A stretch of 64,000 bases of DNA, from positions 2,108,001-2,172,000 of the forward strand of contig CBDBHH010000005.1 in assembly GCA_965205535.1 (NCBI GenBank). The letters run 5' to 3'. This DNA is from UBA8079 sp965205535 (GTDB lineage Bacteria; Pseudomonadota; Alphaproteobacteria; UBA6615). Positions 53,697 through 63,256 of this stretch are shown here, piece after piece; the stretch's first letter is position 1, and every line of letters starts with the position of its first letter. The notes beneath the pieces were generated by a model. It ran no database searches. It saw nothing but the letters and a program-made list of their open reading frames with translations, and was not told the origin of the DNA. Position numbers and translations under genes: made by a program.

Positions 53697-56291
53697 GTGG
53701 AGTTCTTGCTCAAAAAGCGTTCATCTTTCGTTGCGGATGCCATGGTTGCATGGGTTGCCTTTGTGACCCGGAAACCGGCCGCGACCCTGGCGCTTGCCGC
53801 CGTTCTCGCAGCGGTTGCCGGCGGCTGGGCGATCGCCACACTCCGCCTCGAAGGTGATGTGACTCAACTGGTCGACAGCCGGGCAAGTTTCATTCGCGAA
53901 TACGGCACATATAAGGCGGCGTTTCCCCAACACCGCCGCCTTAATGTAATTGTGATCGATGGTGAAGATGCGCGTCGCACGCGTGGTGCCGAGGCGGCTT
54001 TGCTGTGCGGCTTGCGTGCCGACCCGAAACTGTTTCCCCAGATCTTTGCGCCGGGCGCGGATCGGTTTCTCAATCGGCACGCGCTGCTCTATCTCGACAT
54101 CGACGCGCTGGGCGAACTGGTCGATGACCTGGCCGCTGCGCAGCCCGCGCTTGCACTCCTGTCGCGTGATCCGACATTGCGTGGTTTGGCGGACCTGTTC
54201 GAGCGCACGGATGACAGGGAACGTCTCGATCGTCTCGCAAAAATCGTTGCGGGAACGGTAGCCGATGTAGCGTCGGGTGGTGGCGACGCGGTTTCGTGGG
54301 GCGAAGTTCTTTTGGGCGACGCCGCCGCGCCTCGCCGACGATTGATCGTTTTTCAGGGCTCTCTCTTGGACGATGAAGGCTCTGTCGCGCGTCGCCAGGC
54401 CGACACGGTCAGGGATATTGTCACACGCGAAGGACTTGTGGCTTCGAACGGGATACGTGTCTCGATGACCGGACGTGGCCCACTCTCTTCCTCGGAACTG
54501 TCTGCGGCGGTCAGCAGTATCCAGTTCGCCGGTGTGCTGTCGTTGGTCTTCGTCGTCGTCCTGCTGTGGGTCGGGCTCGGCTCGCTGCGCGCGATTTTGG
54601 CGGCCATACTCACGCTTGCTGCGGGCCTCGCCTTTACGGCCGCCTTCGCCGCGGTGGCGGTGGGTACGCTCAATGTGCTGTCCCTGACATTCGCTGTCCT
54701 GTTTGTCGGGCTGGGTATCGACTTCGCGATTCACCTGATCCTTCGTCGGGCAGCGGAGCCGGATCACGATGGGCAGCCGGGAGACGCAACGCGCAACTGG
54801 TCGCATGTTGTGCGCGGTCTTGGTCCAACGGTTTCACTGTGCGGCCTGACGACGGCGCTGGCGTTCCTGTCGTTCTGGCCGACCACGTTTCGTGGTCTCG
54901 CGGAGCTCGGCTTGATCGCAGCTGCGGGCATGATCATTGCCGTCGTGGTGAGTTTTACCGTGCTGCCGGCATTGATCGAGATTCTTAATCTGTCATTGCG
55001 GACCCGGCACCATGGACGGGCTGTGCGTACGGTTGCGCGCATGCTGTCAGGGGCCGAGGCCGCCTCAACAAAGCACGCGCGCACCGTCTCGGTGGCCGCG
55101 CTAATATTGTTTGTCGGGTCCGTGGCCGTGGCGACCCAGCTGCGCTTCGACTTCAACAGCCTCAACCTGCAGAGCAAAGACAGCGAGGCGGTGCGCACGC
55201 TTGTCTCTCTGCATGCTGATGGCACGATCACCCCATATTCACTGACCATTCCGGTTTCCGATCTCGCGGCGGCGGATCGCGCCTCGGCGGTGTTGACTGC
55301 TATGCCGGAGGTCGGGGCAGTGAAGACCCTGCGGGACCTGGTGCCGGTGGACCAGGATCTCCGTCTTGCGATCATCGACGAGGCGCGCATCCTGCTTGGG
55401 CCGTCCGTGCTTGCACCGACGACGGTACCCGGACCGAACGCCGAGGCACGAAAGACCGCCGCTGAACGGCTTGGTTCGATGTCGGGAAGTCCAGCAGTCG
55501 CACGAATGGCGACGGCGTTCAGCGCGATGGCCGGTCTGTCGGAGCCGGATGCGGGGTTGGCGCGACTGGAGCATCTGATCGCGAGCGACTTCACGGAGAC
55601 CATGTCGATGTTGCGGGACACGCTCTCTGCCGAACCTGTTTCTGTCGATACGCTCCCGGCGGAACTCCTCGCCCGCGAAACGGGCGAGGGGGGTCAACTG
55701 CGTGTGGTGGTGCTGCCGCGCGATGATTTGCGTGATTTCGAGGCGCTTGGCGCCTTCGTGGGGGCTGTTCACGCAAAGTTTCCGACTGCGACGGGTCGCC
55801 CGGCGCTTGAATCTGGTGTGGGAGACATCGTTGTTGACGCGTTTCGTCAGGCGTTCATCACATCGGTTCTGGCGATCTTCGTGATTCTTCTTGTGACGCT
55901 CCGGTCGTTTACCGATGCGGCGTTGGTTATGGTGCCCCTATTGCTCGCTGCCAGCCTGACAGCTGCAACGATGGTGGTTTTCTCGATGCCGCTCAATGTC
56001 GCGAACGTGATTGTGCTGCCGCTGTTGTTGGGCATGGGCGTCGATAACGGGCTCCATATTGTCGGTCGATACCGGGAGTCCGGTTCCGTGATGGACGTCT
56101 ATCGTTCGACGACCCCGCGCGCGGTGATCGTCAGTGTTCTCACCACACTGTTCTCCTTTGTCGCATTGGCATTCGCCGAACATCGCGGCATGGCGAGCAT
56201 GGGACAATTGCTTGCGATCTCAATCGGTTTCCTGCTGGTCTCGACATTGTGTGTGTTGCCCGCTCTTCTCGGGTGGCGTGCGAAGACCTAA
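53697..56291 (+). CDS. hpnN: HpnN-like RND-superfamily transporter (MMPL)
   Basis: An 864-residue RND permease of the MMPL/HpnN type. An N-terminal membrane segment precedes a large periplasmic domain starting at VDSRASFIREYGTYK. Five membrane segments follow from about residue 280 (FVVVLLWVGLGSLRAILAAI), then a second periplasmic domain and a final membrane set (AFVALAFAEHRGMASMGQL). Hopanoid transport to the outer membrane is the known role. Start GTG 53697 is used; an in-frame ATG at 53742 is as plausible. Confidence 0.8.
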   Translation: MEFLLKKRSSFVADAMVAWVAFVTRKPAATLALAAVLAAVAGGWAIATLRLEGDVTQLVDSRASFIREYGTYKAAFPQHRRLNVIVIDGEDARRTRGAEAALLCGLRADPKLFPQIFAPGADRFLNRHALLYLDIDALGELVDDLAAAQPALALLSRDPTLRGLADLFERTDDRERLDRLAKIVAGTVADVASGGGDAVSWGEVLLGDAAAPRRRLIVFQGSLLDDEGSVARRQADTVRDIVTREGLVASNGIRVSMTGRGPLSSSELSAAVSSIQFAGVLSLVFVVVLLWVGLGSLRAILAAILTLAAGLAFTAAFAAVAVGTLNVLSLTFAVLFVGLGIDFAIHLILRRAAEPDHDGQPGDATRNWSHVVRGLGPTVSLCGLTTALAFLSFWPTTFRGLAELGLIAAAGMIIAVVVSFTVLPALIEILNLSLRTRHHGRAVRTVARMLSGAEAASTKHARTVSVAALILFVGSVAVATQLRFDFNSLNLQSKDSEAVRTLVSLHADGTITPYSLTIPVSDLAAADRASAVLTAMPEVGAVKTLRDLVPVDQDLRLAIIDEARILLGPSVLAPTTVPGPNAEARKTAAERLGSMSGSPAVARMATAFSAMAGLSEPDAGLARLEHLIASDFTETMSMLRDTLSAEPVSVDTLPAELLARETGEGGQLRVVVLPRDDLRDFEALGAFVGAVHAKFPTATGRPALESGVGDIVVDAFRQAFITSVLAIFVILLVTLRSFTDAALVMVPLLLAASLTAATMVVFSMPLNVANVIVLPLLLGMGVDNGLHIVGRYRESGSVMDVYRSTTPRAVIVSVLTTLFSFVALAFAEHRGMASMGQLLAISIGFLLVSTLCVLPALLGWRAKT

Positions 56292-56327
56292 GTTAACGAA
56301 CTCTACGCCTCAGCCGGACGAACCAAC

Positions 56328-57149
56328 GTGAATTTGAAACCGATTTATCTGACCTGCGCGGCCGGGCTCGTGCTGTACACGGCCGCGGTCGTTCTCGTGC
56401 CGCAGTCTTTGGTTATGTTGCTGGACCCGGTGAGCGCCGAGGTCAATCTGACCAATATCCGGATCTCGCTGTACATATTCTCGATCTGGGCGCTGATCGT
56501 TTTGCTGTGGATGTCCCGTGTCCGTCCGGGCGCGGATGACTGGCCGCCGGCGCGGCCGCTATGGCTCGGCTTGGCCTGGCTGGCGCTCTGCGTTTCGTAT
56601 ACCGGTTTTGAACATGGCTGGTTTAGTTTTGCCGGTTTTGTCTACGCCGAGGACGGGCTTTTCGAATCCGCAACGGCGGTCATCCTTCTGATCTGTGTCG
56701 TTCTCCTGCTGTCGGGCCTGAGACAGTCCTGGCGCCTTGATCGGCGGCTCGGGTTCGCTGCGGGCTTCCTGGCGCTCCTCTGTTTCCTGCTGTTGATGGA
56801 GGAAATCAGCTGGGGCCAACGGATCATCGGGTTCGAAACACCCGAGGAAATCGAGGAAATCAACGCTCAGCAGGAGACCAATCTCCACAACATGTTCGTC
56901 GGCTTTAATCAGCTCATCCGGCTGGTGATTTCGTTGATGATCGCCACCGTGTTGCTTGACCGTGCGCGCTGGATCGGCTGGCTGCGCCCGATGGGGCTCG
57001 ATCGGCTGATGCCACCATCAGCGGCCGTCTATTTCATTGTTTTCCTGATTTACGCCCACACCTACGACGAGCTGTTCGAAGAGGTGGTCGGCCTGTTTTT
57101 GCTGGTCTATGTGTTCGACCTGCGCCGACGACTTATGCGCGGCGCGTGA
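56328..57149 (+). CDS. Integral membrane protein of unknown function
   Basis: A 273-residue membrane protein with about seven hydrophobic segments and no family I can name. It has a conserved-looking polar core EEISWGQRIIGFETPEEIEE, with ETNLHNMFVG after it. It starts with GTG at 56328. Its last 17 bases overlap the end of the convergent rlmB gene. Enzyme or transporter function cannot be judged from sequence. Confidence 0.75.
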   Translation: MNLKPIYLTCAAGLVLYTAAVVLVPQSLVMLLDPVSAEVNLTNIRISLYIFSIWALIVLLWMSRVRPGADDWPPARPLWLGLAWLALCVSYTGFEHGWFSFAGFVYAEDGLFESATAVILLICVVLLLSGLRQSWRLDRRLGFAAGFLALLCFLLLMEEISWGQRIIGFETPEEIEEINAQQETNLHNMFVGFNQLIRLVISLMIATVLLDRARWIGWLRPMGLDRLMPPSAAVYFIVFLIYAHTYDELFEEVVGLFLLVYVFDLRRRLMRGA

Positions 57150-57936
57150 TCTCGTAGAGCGCGACCGCGGCCGCATTCGACACGTTAAGGCTTTCGACGG
57201 CATTGCTTTGCGGGATATGGGCAAGCGTGTCGCAACTCTCGGCCACAAGGCGTCGTAGACCGGTGCCTTCCGCACCCAGAACCAGCGCCGTCGGACCATC
57301 GATGCGCGCTTGGGCCAATGTCGTCGTGACTTCGCCGGCCAACCCGATGCACCAGAAGTTTCTGGCCTTCAGGGCTTCTATCGACCGGGCCAGATTTGTT
57401 TCCCGGACCATTGTGACGGCCTCCAGGCCCCCGGACGCTGCTTTTGCCAATGCACCCGTTACGGGTGGTGCGTGCCGGTCCTGCATGACGACGGCGGTGG
57501 CGCCGAAGGCCGCGGCAGTGCGCAGGATCGCACCGACATTCTGCGGGTCGGTGACCTGGTCCAATACCAGAATGCACGGCGTGTCGGTTTGCAGTGCCCT
57601 GTCCATCGCGTCTTCGATGCCGGCATCTTCGAGCGGCCGCGCGAGCAGGGCGATCCCTTGATGCACGGCCCCCTGGGGCAGCACGTCGGAGACGTCGTCA
57701 CGCGAGACCCGGTCGATCACGGCGTCATGTCCGCCGATTTCCGCAGCCGCGCGCGCCAGTTCCACGTCGTCCTCGTCACTGACCAGCGCGCGTTCGCAAA
57801 CCCGTTCGGGGTTGGCCAGGGCGGCGAGCACGGCATGTGTGCCATAGAGCCAGTTTGGGGCGGTCGGATCGCCGCCGCTGCGACGGCGATGAGATTTTCC
57901 GGGATTTGTGCGCCGTTTGGGGTGTTTTCGTGCCAT
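57133..57936 (-). CDS. rlmB: 23S rRNA (guanosine-2'-O)-methyltransferase, TrmH/SpoU family
   Basis: A 267-residue SPOUT methyltransferase. An Arg/Lys-rich lead (MARKHPKRRTNPGK) precedes LYGTHAVLAALAN, then PCILVLDQVTDPQNVGAILRT, GVAMVRET-like VTMVRETNLARS, and the knot motif TALVLGAEGTGLRRLV with IPQSNAVESLNVSNAAAVALYE. It methylates G2251 in E. coli numbering if it is RlmB. The ATG at 57936 is used; longer frames reach into the tRNA-Tyr gene and are rejected. Confidence 0.88.
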   Translation of the reverse strand: MARKHPKRRTNPGKSHRRRSGGDPTAPNWLYGTHAVLAALANPERVCERALVSDEDDVELARAAAEIGGHDAVIDRVSRDDVSDVLPQGAVHQGIALLARPLEDAGIEDAMDRALQTDTPCILVLDQVTDPQNVGAILRTAAAFGATAVVMQDRHAPPVTGALAKAASGGLEAVTMVRETNLARSIEALKARNFWCIGLAGEVTTTLAQARIDGPTALVLGAEGTGLRRLVAESCDTLAHIPQSNAVESLNVSNAAAVALYEITRRA

Positions 57937-58036
57937 AGTCGGGGCTCTTAGGCCATTCGGCGTCCGCCCGCAATATCCGCGTGGCAACGTTTGTGCACAA
58001 ATGGCTGTTATTTTGAGGTTTTCCGCCGATTGGCGG

Positions 58037-58066
58037 TTGACACGTCGAGCGAAATCTACATATTGC
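58037..58066 (+). promoter_or_regulatory. Strong sigma-70-type promoter for tRNA-Tyr/tRNA-Gly/tuf
   Basis: Consensus -35 TTGACA (58037-58042), an 18-base spacer and -10 TATTGC (58061-58066), about 80 bases before tRNA-Tyr and clear of the divergent rlmB. It fits the tRNA-tuf operon but was not tested. Confidence 0.6.
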
Positions 58067-58148
58067 GCCCCACGGGCCGGCGTCCCTTCGACGTTCGGCG
58101 CGTTTGCTGTTGGCTGCTTGCAACATGCATGCAGACGATACGGCAGGA

Positions 58149-58233
58149 GGAGGGGTGCCTGAGCGGTTAAAAGGGGCGGACTGTAAATCCGTTGGCTACG
58201 CCTACGTTGGTTCGAATCCAACCCCCTCCACCA
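58149..58233 (+). tRNA. tRNA-Tyr(GTA)
   Basis: Acceptor GGAGGGG pairs with CCCCTCC, anticodon region ACTGTAAATC gives GTA, a long variable arm follows, and the T-arm GGTTCGAATCC precedes the encoded ACCA end. Total 85 bases with CCA, normal for a class II tRNA. Confidence 0.97.
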
Positions 58234-58309
58234 CCCGTAAAACGGCACATGAAAAGGAATTTTCGGGGCGAACGCCTCGCACAGGATTGGAACGGCACAA
58301 ACGAATTCG

Positions 58310-58383
58310 GCGGGTGTAGCTCAATGGCAGAGCAGAAGCCTTCCAAGCTTACGACGGGGGTTCGATTCCCCTCACCCGCTCCA
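58310..58383 (+). tRNA. tRNA-Gly(TCC)
   Basis: Acceptor GCGGGTG pairs with CACCCGC, anticodon loop CTTCCAA gives TCC, T-arm GGGGTTCGATTCCCC, and encoded TCCA end. Total 74 bases with CCA. It lies between tRNA-Tyr and tuf, as in many proteobacterial tufB operons. Confidence 0.97.
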
Positions 58384-58492
58384 AGGGTTTGGTCGGCAGA
58401 CGCGTGGAAATATAGCGCGGCCAGCCGGAGCAATAATCGGGACGCCCGGTCCATCGACCGGCACAACGACTGACAGAACGCAGGGCAAAGAT

Positions 58493-59683
<1,191 letters not shown>

Positions 59684-59710
59684 GCCGGAGCAACGGTGCG
59701 TTCGGTGGAT

Positions 59711-59786
59711 AGGAGTGTAGCTCAATTGGTAGAGCACCGGTCTCCAAAACCGGGGGCTGTAGGTTCGAGTCCTACCACTCCTGCCA
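59711..59786 (+). tRNA. tRNA-Trp(CCA)
   Basis: Acceptor AGGAGTG pairs with CACTCCT, anticodon loop CTCCAAA gives CCA, T-arm AGGTTCGAGTCCT, and encoded GCCA end. Total 76 bases with CCA. Its place between tuf and secE is the classic one. Confidence 0.97.
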
Positions 59787-59849
59787 GCCGGATGGTCCGG
59801 TTTGTATTTGTGTCGGGTGCGAAATAGTAACGCGATGAAAGCGGAACGA

Positions 59850-60047
59850 ATGGCAAAACCATCGATTGGCGAGTTTGTACGCCAGGTTCGACAAGAGGTG
59901 AGCAAGGTCACATGGCCGACGCGCACCGAGACAATTCAGTCGACCTTGATGGTCGTTGTCATGGTGGCGTTTGCGGCCATGTTCTTCTTCCTCGTCGACG
60001 TCGTGTTGGCGGAGCTCGTTCAATTGGCCCTGTCGGTCGGGAGTTAG
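59850..60047 (+). CDS. secE: Preprotein translocase subunit SecE
   Basis: A 65-residue single-helix SecE. The amphipathic EFVRQVRQEVSKVTWPTRTE segment precedes the membrane helix VVVMVAFAAMFFFLVDVVLA. It stabilises SecY in the inner-membrane translocon. The ATG at 59850 gives the family's MAKP start; an ATG five codons upstream is possible. nusG begins 7 bases later. Confidence 0.93.
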   Translation: MAKPSIGEFVRQVRQEVSKVTWPTRTETIQSTLMVVVMVAFAAMFFFLVDVVLAELVQLALSVGS

Positions 60048-60054
60048 TGGTTTG

Positions 60055-60585
60055 ATGGGCATGCAGTGGTTTGTCGTTCGCGCCTATTCCGGCTTCGAAT
60101 CCAAGGTCGCGCAGTCGATCAAGGAACAGGCCGTGACCAAGGGCATGGATGACATGTTCGAGGACGTGCTGGTCCCGACCGAAGAAGTGGTCGAGATGCG
60201 CCGCGGCTCGAAAGTGAATTCGGAGCGGAAGTTCTTTCCCGGATATGTGCTCGTTCGCATGGATATGAACGAGCAGAGCTATCACCTGGTGAAGAACACG
60301 CCGAAAGTGACGGGATTTCTCGGTGCGGGCAACAAGCCGGCACCGATCAGTCAGGCGGAAGCCGACCGGATCCTGCATCAGGTCAAGGAAGGGGTCGAGC
60401 GGCCGAAGCCGTCCGTCACCTTCGATATTGGTGAAGAAGTGCGGGTCAATGACGGCCCGTTCCAGTCGTTCAACGGTGTTGTCGAGGATGTCGACGAAGA
60501 ACGTGCACGGTTGAAGGTCTCGGTTTCTATTTTTGGCCGGTCTACGCCGGTTGAGTTGGAATACGGTCAGGTCGAAAAATTATAG
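60055..60585 (+). CDS. nusG: Transcription termination/antitermination factor NusG
   Basis: A 176-residue NusG. The NGN domain begins MQWFVVRAYSGFESKVAQSI and the C-terminal KOW motif is VNDGPFQSFNGVVEDVDEE. It binds RNA polymerase and links it to Rho and the ribosome. The ATG at 60055 gives the family's normal start; longer frames overlap secE. A 104-base spacer separates it from rplK. Confidence 0.96.
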   Translation: MGMQWFVVRAYSGFESKVAQSIKEQAVTKGMDDMFEDVLVPTEEVVEMRRGSKVNSERKFFPGYVLVRMDMNEQSYHLVKNTPKVTGFLGAGNKPAPISQAEADRILHQVKEGVERPKPSVTFDIGEEVRVNDGPFQSFNGVVEDVDEERARLKVSVSIFGRSTPVELEYGQVEKL

Positions 60586-60689
60586 CCTGAACGTTTGTTG
60601 GCCGTCGCAAGACGGTGCGCGGGAGGTTGGCTCCATAAGCCCTTGGGGCGCCGTACCGCGAAACCTCGAAAGGACATGAGGTCTAAATC

Positions 60690-61118
60690 ATGGCGAAGAA
60701 AATTGACGGTTACGTCAAACTAGAAATTCCGGCCGGACAGGCCAATCCGTCGCCGCCCGTCGGGCCGGCGCTCGGCCAGGCCGGGTTGAACATTATGGAA
60801 TTCTGCAAGGCGTTCAACGCGGCCACGCAGAACGGCGACCAGGGTGTGCCCACGCCGGTTGTTATTACCGTCTACCAGGACAAGTCGTTCACTTTTGTCA
60901 CGAAGACGCCGCCGACCAGTTATTTCCTGAAGAAGGCGGCGCGCGTTCAGAAGGGCAGCGGCACCACGGGGCGTGACCTCGTTGGCCGTGTCACGGATGC
61001 GCAATGCCGCGAGATCGCGGAAGCGAAGATGGTTGATTTGAACGCCAATGACATCGATGCCGCGGCAGAGATGATCAAGGGCACGGCCCGGTCCATGGGC
61101 CTGGAAGTGGTAGGATAA
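60690..61118 (+). CDS. rplK: 50S ribosomal protein L11
   Basis: A 142-residue L11 of normal length, with the proline-rich IPAGQANPSPPVGPALGQAG near the N-terminus and TPPTSYFLKKAA in the middle. It binds 23S rRNA at the GTPase centre. The ATG at 60690 starts MAKKIDGYVK; a strong upstream site GAAAGGACATGAGG precedes it. Two bases separate it from rplA. Confidence 0.98.
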   Translation: MAKKIDGYVKLEIPAGQANPSPPVGPALGQAGLNIMEFCKAFNAATQNGDQGVPTPVVITVYQDKSFTFVTKTPPTSYFLKKAARVQKGSGTTGRDLVGRVTDAQCREIAEAKMVDLNANDIDAAAEMIKGTARSMGLEVVG

Positions 61119-61120
61119 CG

Positions 61121-61837
61121 ATGGCTAAACCCGGAAAACGTCTGCGCGCTGCACGCGAAAAGGTTGATCCCGACAATAAGGTGGCGATTGGCGAAGCTGT
61201 GCGGCTGGTAAAAGAGAATGCCACCGCGAAATTTGATGAAACGATTGAGATTTCGCTGAACCTGAACGTCGACCCGCGCCATGCCGACCAGAACGTGCGT
61301 GGCGTCGTGGCCTTGCCGAACGGGACGGGCAAAGAAGTACGAATTGCGGTGTTTGCCAAGGACGAGAAAGCCGAAGAGGCCCTTGCTGCCGGTGCCGACG
61401 TGGTCGGTGCGGATGATCTGGCGGAAAAGGTGCAGAATGGCGAGATCGATTTCGATCGCGTGATCGCAACACCGGATATGATGCCTGTCGTCGGTCGTCT
61501 CGGTAAGGTTCTGGGCCCGCGCGGTCTGATGCCGAACCCGAAGCTGGGATCGGTGACAAACGACGTGACCGAAGCGGTTTCAAACGCCAAGTCCGGCGAG
61601 GTGCAGTTCCGTGTCGAGAAGACCGGGATCGTGCATGCCGGCATTGGCAAGGCGAGCTTCAGCGAGGAGCAGATCCGTCAGAATCTCGACGCGTTTCTGG
61701 CGGCCATCATGCGGGCCAAGCCGAGCGGCGTGAAAGGCTCATATGTGAACAAGGTGGCGCTTACCTCGACCATGGGTCCTGGTGTGCGTTTCGATGTGGC
61801 GGACGTTGGTGGTTCGTCGCAGGAAGCGGCCGAATAG
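61121..61837 (+). CDS. rplA: 50S ribosomal protein L1
   Basis: A 238-residue L1. Contains PNGTGKEVRIAVF, LGKVLGPRGLMPNPKLGSV and RVEKTGIVHAGIGK, the family signatures. It binds 23S rRNA and, in relatives, represses its own rplKA transcript. Only two bases separate it from the rplK stop, so the pair is co-translated. A 266-base leader follows before rplJ. Confidence 0.98.
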   Translation: MAKPGKRLRAAREKVDPDNKVAIGEAVRLVKENATAKFDETIEISLNLNVDPRHADQNVRGVVALPNGTGKEVRIAVFAKDEKAEEALAAGADVVGADDLAEKVQNGEIDFDRVIATPDMMPVVGRLGKVLGPRGLMPNPKLGSVTNDVTEAVSNAKSGEVQFRVEKTGIVHAGIGKASFSEEQIRQNLDAFLAAIMRAKPSGVKGSYVNKVALTSTMGPGVRFDVADVGGSSQEAAE

Positions 61838-62103
61838 GTCGTCAGTGAAATTTCCGCGGCCGGTGTCATCCGGGGCGGGAATACTGTCCGAGACTGCAGG
61901 CGTCCAAAGGGTTACAGCCCCGCGGACCTAAGTGCTGGAAACAGCGGCCGGCATAGACGGGAGAAGGCGAACGGGCAAGTGGCCGTTCGTATCGCTCCTG
62001 GGACAGGTTAGGAGCGGTTTCGGTTCGTTTTGGACCGGGGCCAAATTGCAACGGTGCGGTAAGTCGATCTGTTCGGCTCGCGCCAAGTTTGCGGAGACGG
62101 TAA
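61838..62103 (+). promoter_or_regulatory. Structured leader of rplJL (L10 leader type)
   Basis: The spacer between rplA and rplJ has GCGGACCTAAGTGCTGG, CGGGAGAAGGCGAAC and a hairpin CGCTCCT (61993-61999) with AGGAGCG (62010-62016). This resembles the L10 leader that binds L10-L12 to control rplJL translation. Exact borders were not modelled. Confidence 0.65.
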
Positions 62104-62622
62104 GTGGACCGAGCTAGAAAAGAAGAGCTGGTCACCGAACTCAACCAGTCTTTTGCGGAGGCCGCGCTCGTCGTGGTGACGCAACAGACCGGGCTTACGG
62201 TATCGGAGAGTACAGAACTCCGGTCCCAGATGCGTGAGGCAGGTGCCGGTTATAAAGTGACGAAGAACAGGCTCGCAAAACTCGCCCTGGCGGGAACGCC
62301 CTATGAACCGATCACCGATCTGTTCTCCGGGCCGACCGCAATTGCGTATTCCGCCGACCCAGTGGCGGCGGCACGCGTGGCAGTCAACTTCGCGAAGGAA
62401 AATGACAAACTCACCGTTGTCGGGGGCGCCATGGGCGACACCCTGCTCGATGAGAATGCCGTTGAGGCATTGGCGTCGCTTCCTTCGCTCGACGAGCTGC
62501 GCGGCAAGCTGGTGGGCTTGCTGAACGCGCCTGCGACCAAGGTCGCTGGTGTGCTTCAGGCACCCGCCGGACAAATGGCACGTGTCATGGGTGCATACGC
62601 AAGTCGGGACGAGGCTGCATAG
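62104..62622 (+). CDS. rplJ: 50S ribosomal protein L10
   Basis: A 172-residue L10. KEELVTELNQSFAEAALVVV at the start and GAGYKVTKNRLAKLAL in the middle are typical. It anchors the L12 stalk on the ribosome and binds its own mRNA leader. It starts with GTG at 62104, a common start for this gene. rplL follows after about 55 bases. Confidence 0.97.
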   Translation: MDRARKEELVTELNQSFAEAALVVVTQQTGLTVSESTELRSQMREAGAGYKVTKNRLAKLALAGTPYEPITDLFSGPTAIAYSADPVAAARVAVNFAKENDKLTVVGGAMGDTLLDENAVEALASLPSLDELRGKLVGLLNAPATKVAGVLQAPAGQMARVMGAYASRDEAA

Positions 62623-62677
62623 GCCGGTCTGAACATTCGAAAACAAAAGTCTCTCAAAGTCTCAGGAGTAAATGAAA

Positions 62678-63055
62678 ATGGCAGATATTGAAAAAATCGC
62701 AGAGGATCTCAGCGCTCTCACCGTTCTCGAGGCCGCCGAATTGTCGAAGATGCTCGAGGAAAAATGGGGCGTCAGCGCCGCGGCACCTGTTGCGGTAGCT
62801 GCGGGTGCGCCGGCCGGCGATGCCGGTGGCGCTGCTGAGGAACAGACGGAGTTTGACGTCATCCTCGCAGCGGCAGGCGAAAAGAAGATCAACGTGATCA
62901 AAGAGGTCCGGACGATTACCGGTCTGGGCCTGAAGGAAGCCAAGGACCTCGTCGAAGGTGCGCCAAAGCCGGTTAAGGAAGGCGTGACCAAGGAAGAGGC
63001 CGATGAGCTGAAGGGCAAGCTGGAAGAAGCGGGCGCGACCGTCGAGCTCAAGTAG
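62678..63055 (+). CDS. rplL: 50S ribosomal protein L7/L12
   Basis: A 125-residue L7/L12. The N-terminal dimer domain (LSALTVLEAAELSKMLEEKW), the Ala-rich hinge (APVAVAAGAPAGDAGG) and the globular domain (TITGLGLKEAKDLVEGAPK) are in order. The start at 62678 is preferred because it lies 9 bases after AGGAG; an ATG two codons earlier is 3 bases after it. It is the stalk protein that recruits translation GTPases. Confidence 0.97.
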   Translation: MADIEKIAEDLSALTVLEAAELSKMLEEKWGVSAAAPVAVAAGAPAGDAGGAAEEQTEFDVILAAAGEKKINVIKEVRTITGLGLKEAKDLVEGAPKPVKEGVTKEEADELKGKLEEAGATVELK

Positions 63056-63118
63056 CTCGCCAGCAAAGGATTCGGCGGTGGCCGGGGTGCAATCCCCGCC
63101 GCCGCCGGCATCCTCGGA

Positions 63119-63151
63119 TCGCCGAAGGCCACAAGGGTCCGTGGTCGGCGA
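63119..63151 (+). promoter_or_regulatory. Hairpin in rplL-rpoB spacer (attenuator/processing site candidate)
   Basis: TCGCCGA and CCAC pair with GTGG and TCGGCGA across an AGG bulge and an 8-base loop, in the 201-base spacer before rpoB. In E. coli the same spacer carries an attenuator and an RNase III site. Here the function is inferred from position. Confidence 0.45.
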
Positions 63152-63256
63152 CGATGCGACGATGCCGGAAGGGCGTAAGCCCGAGTCCGGTCAGTCGAAT
63201 TGGAATGGCCCGATTGGTCGTGTGCATACGCTCACGACAACGAAGAGAGGCAGTTA

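Noticed and set aside
57937..58248. 104-codon N-terminal extension of rlmB
   Set aside because: It is antisense to tRNA-Tyr and gives the common tRNA-derived false peptide; the real start is the ATG at 57936.
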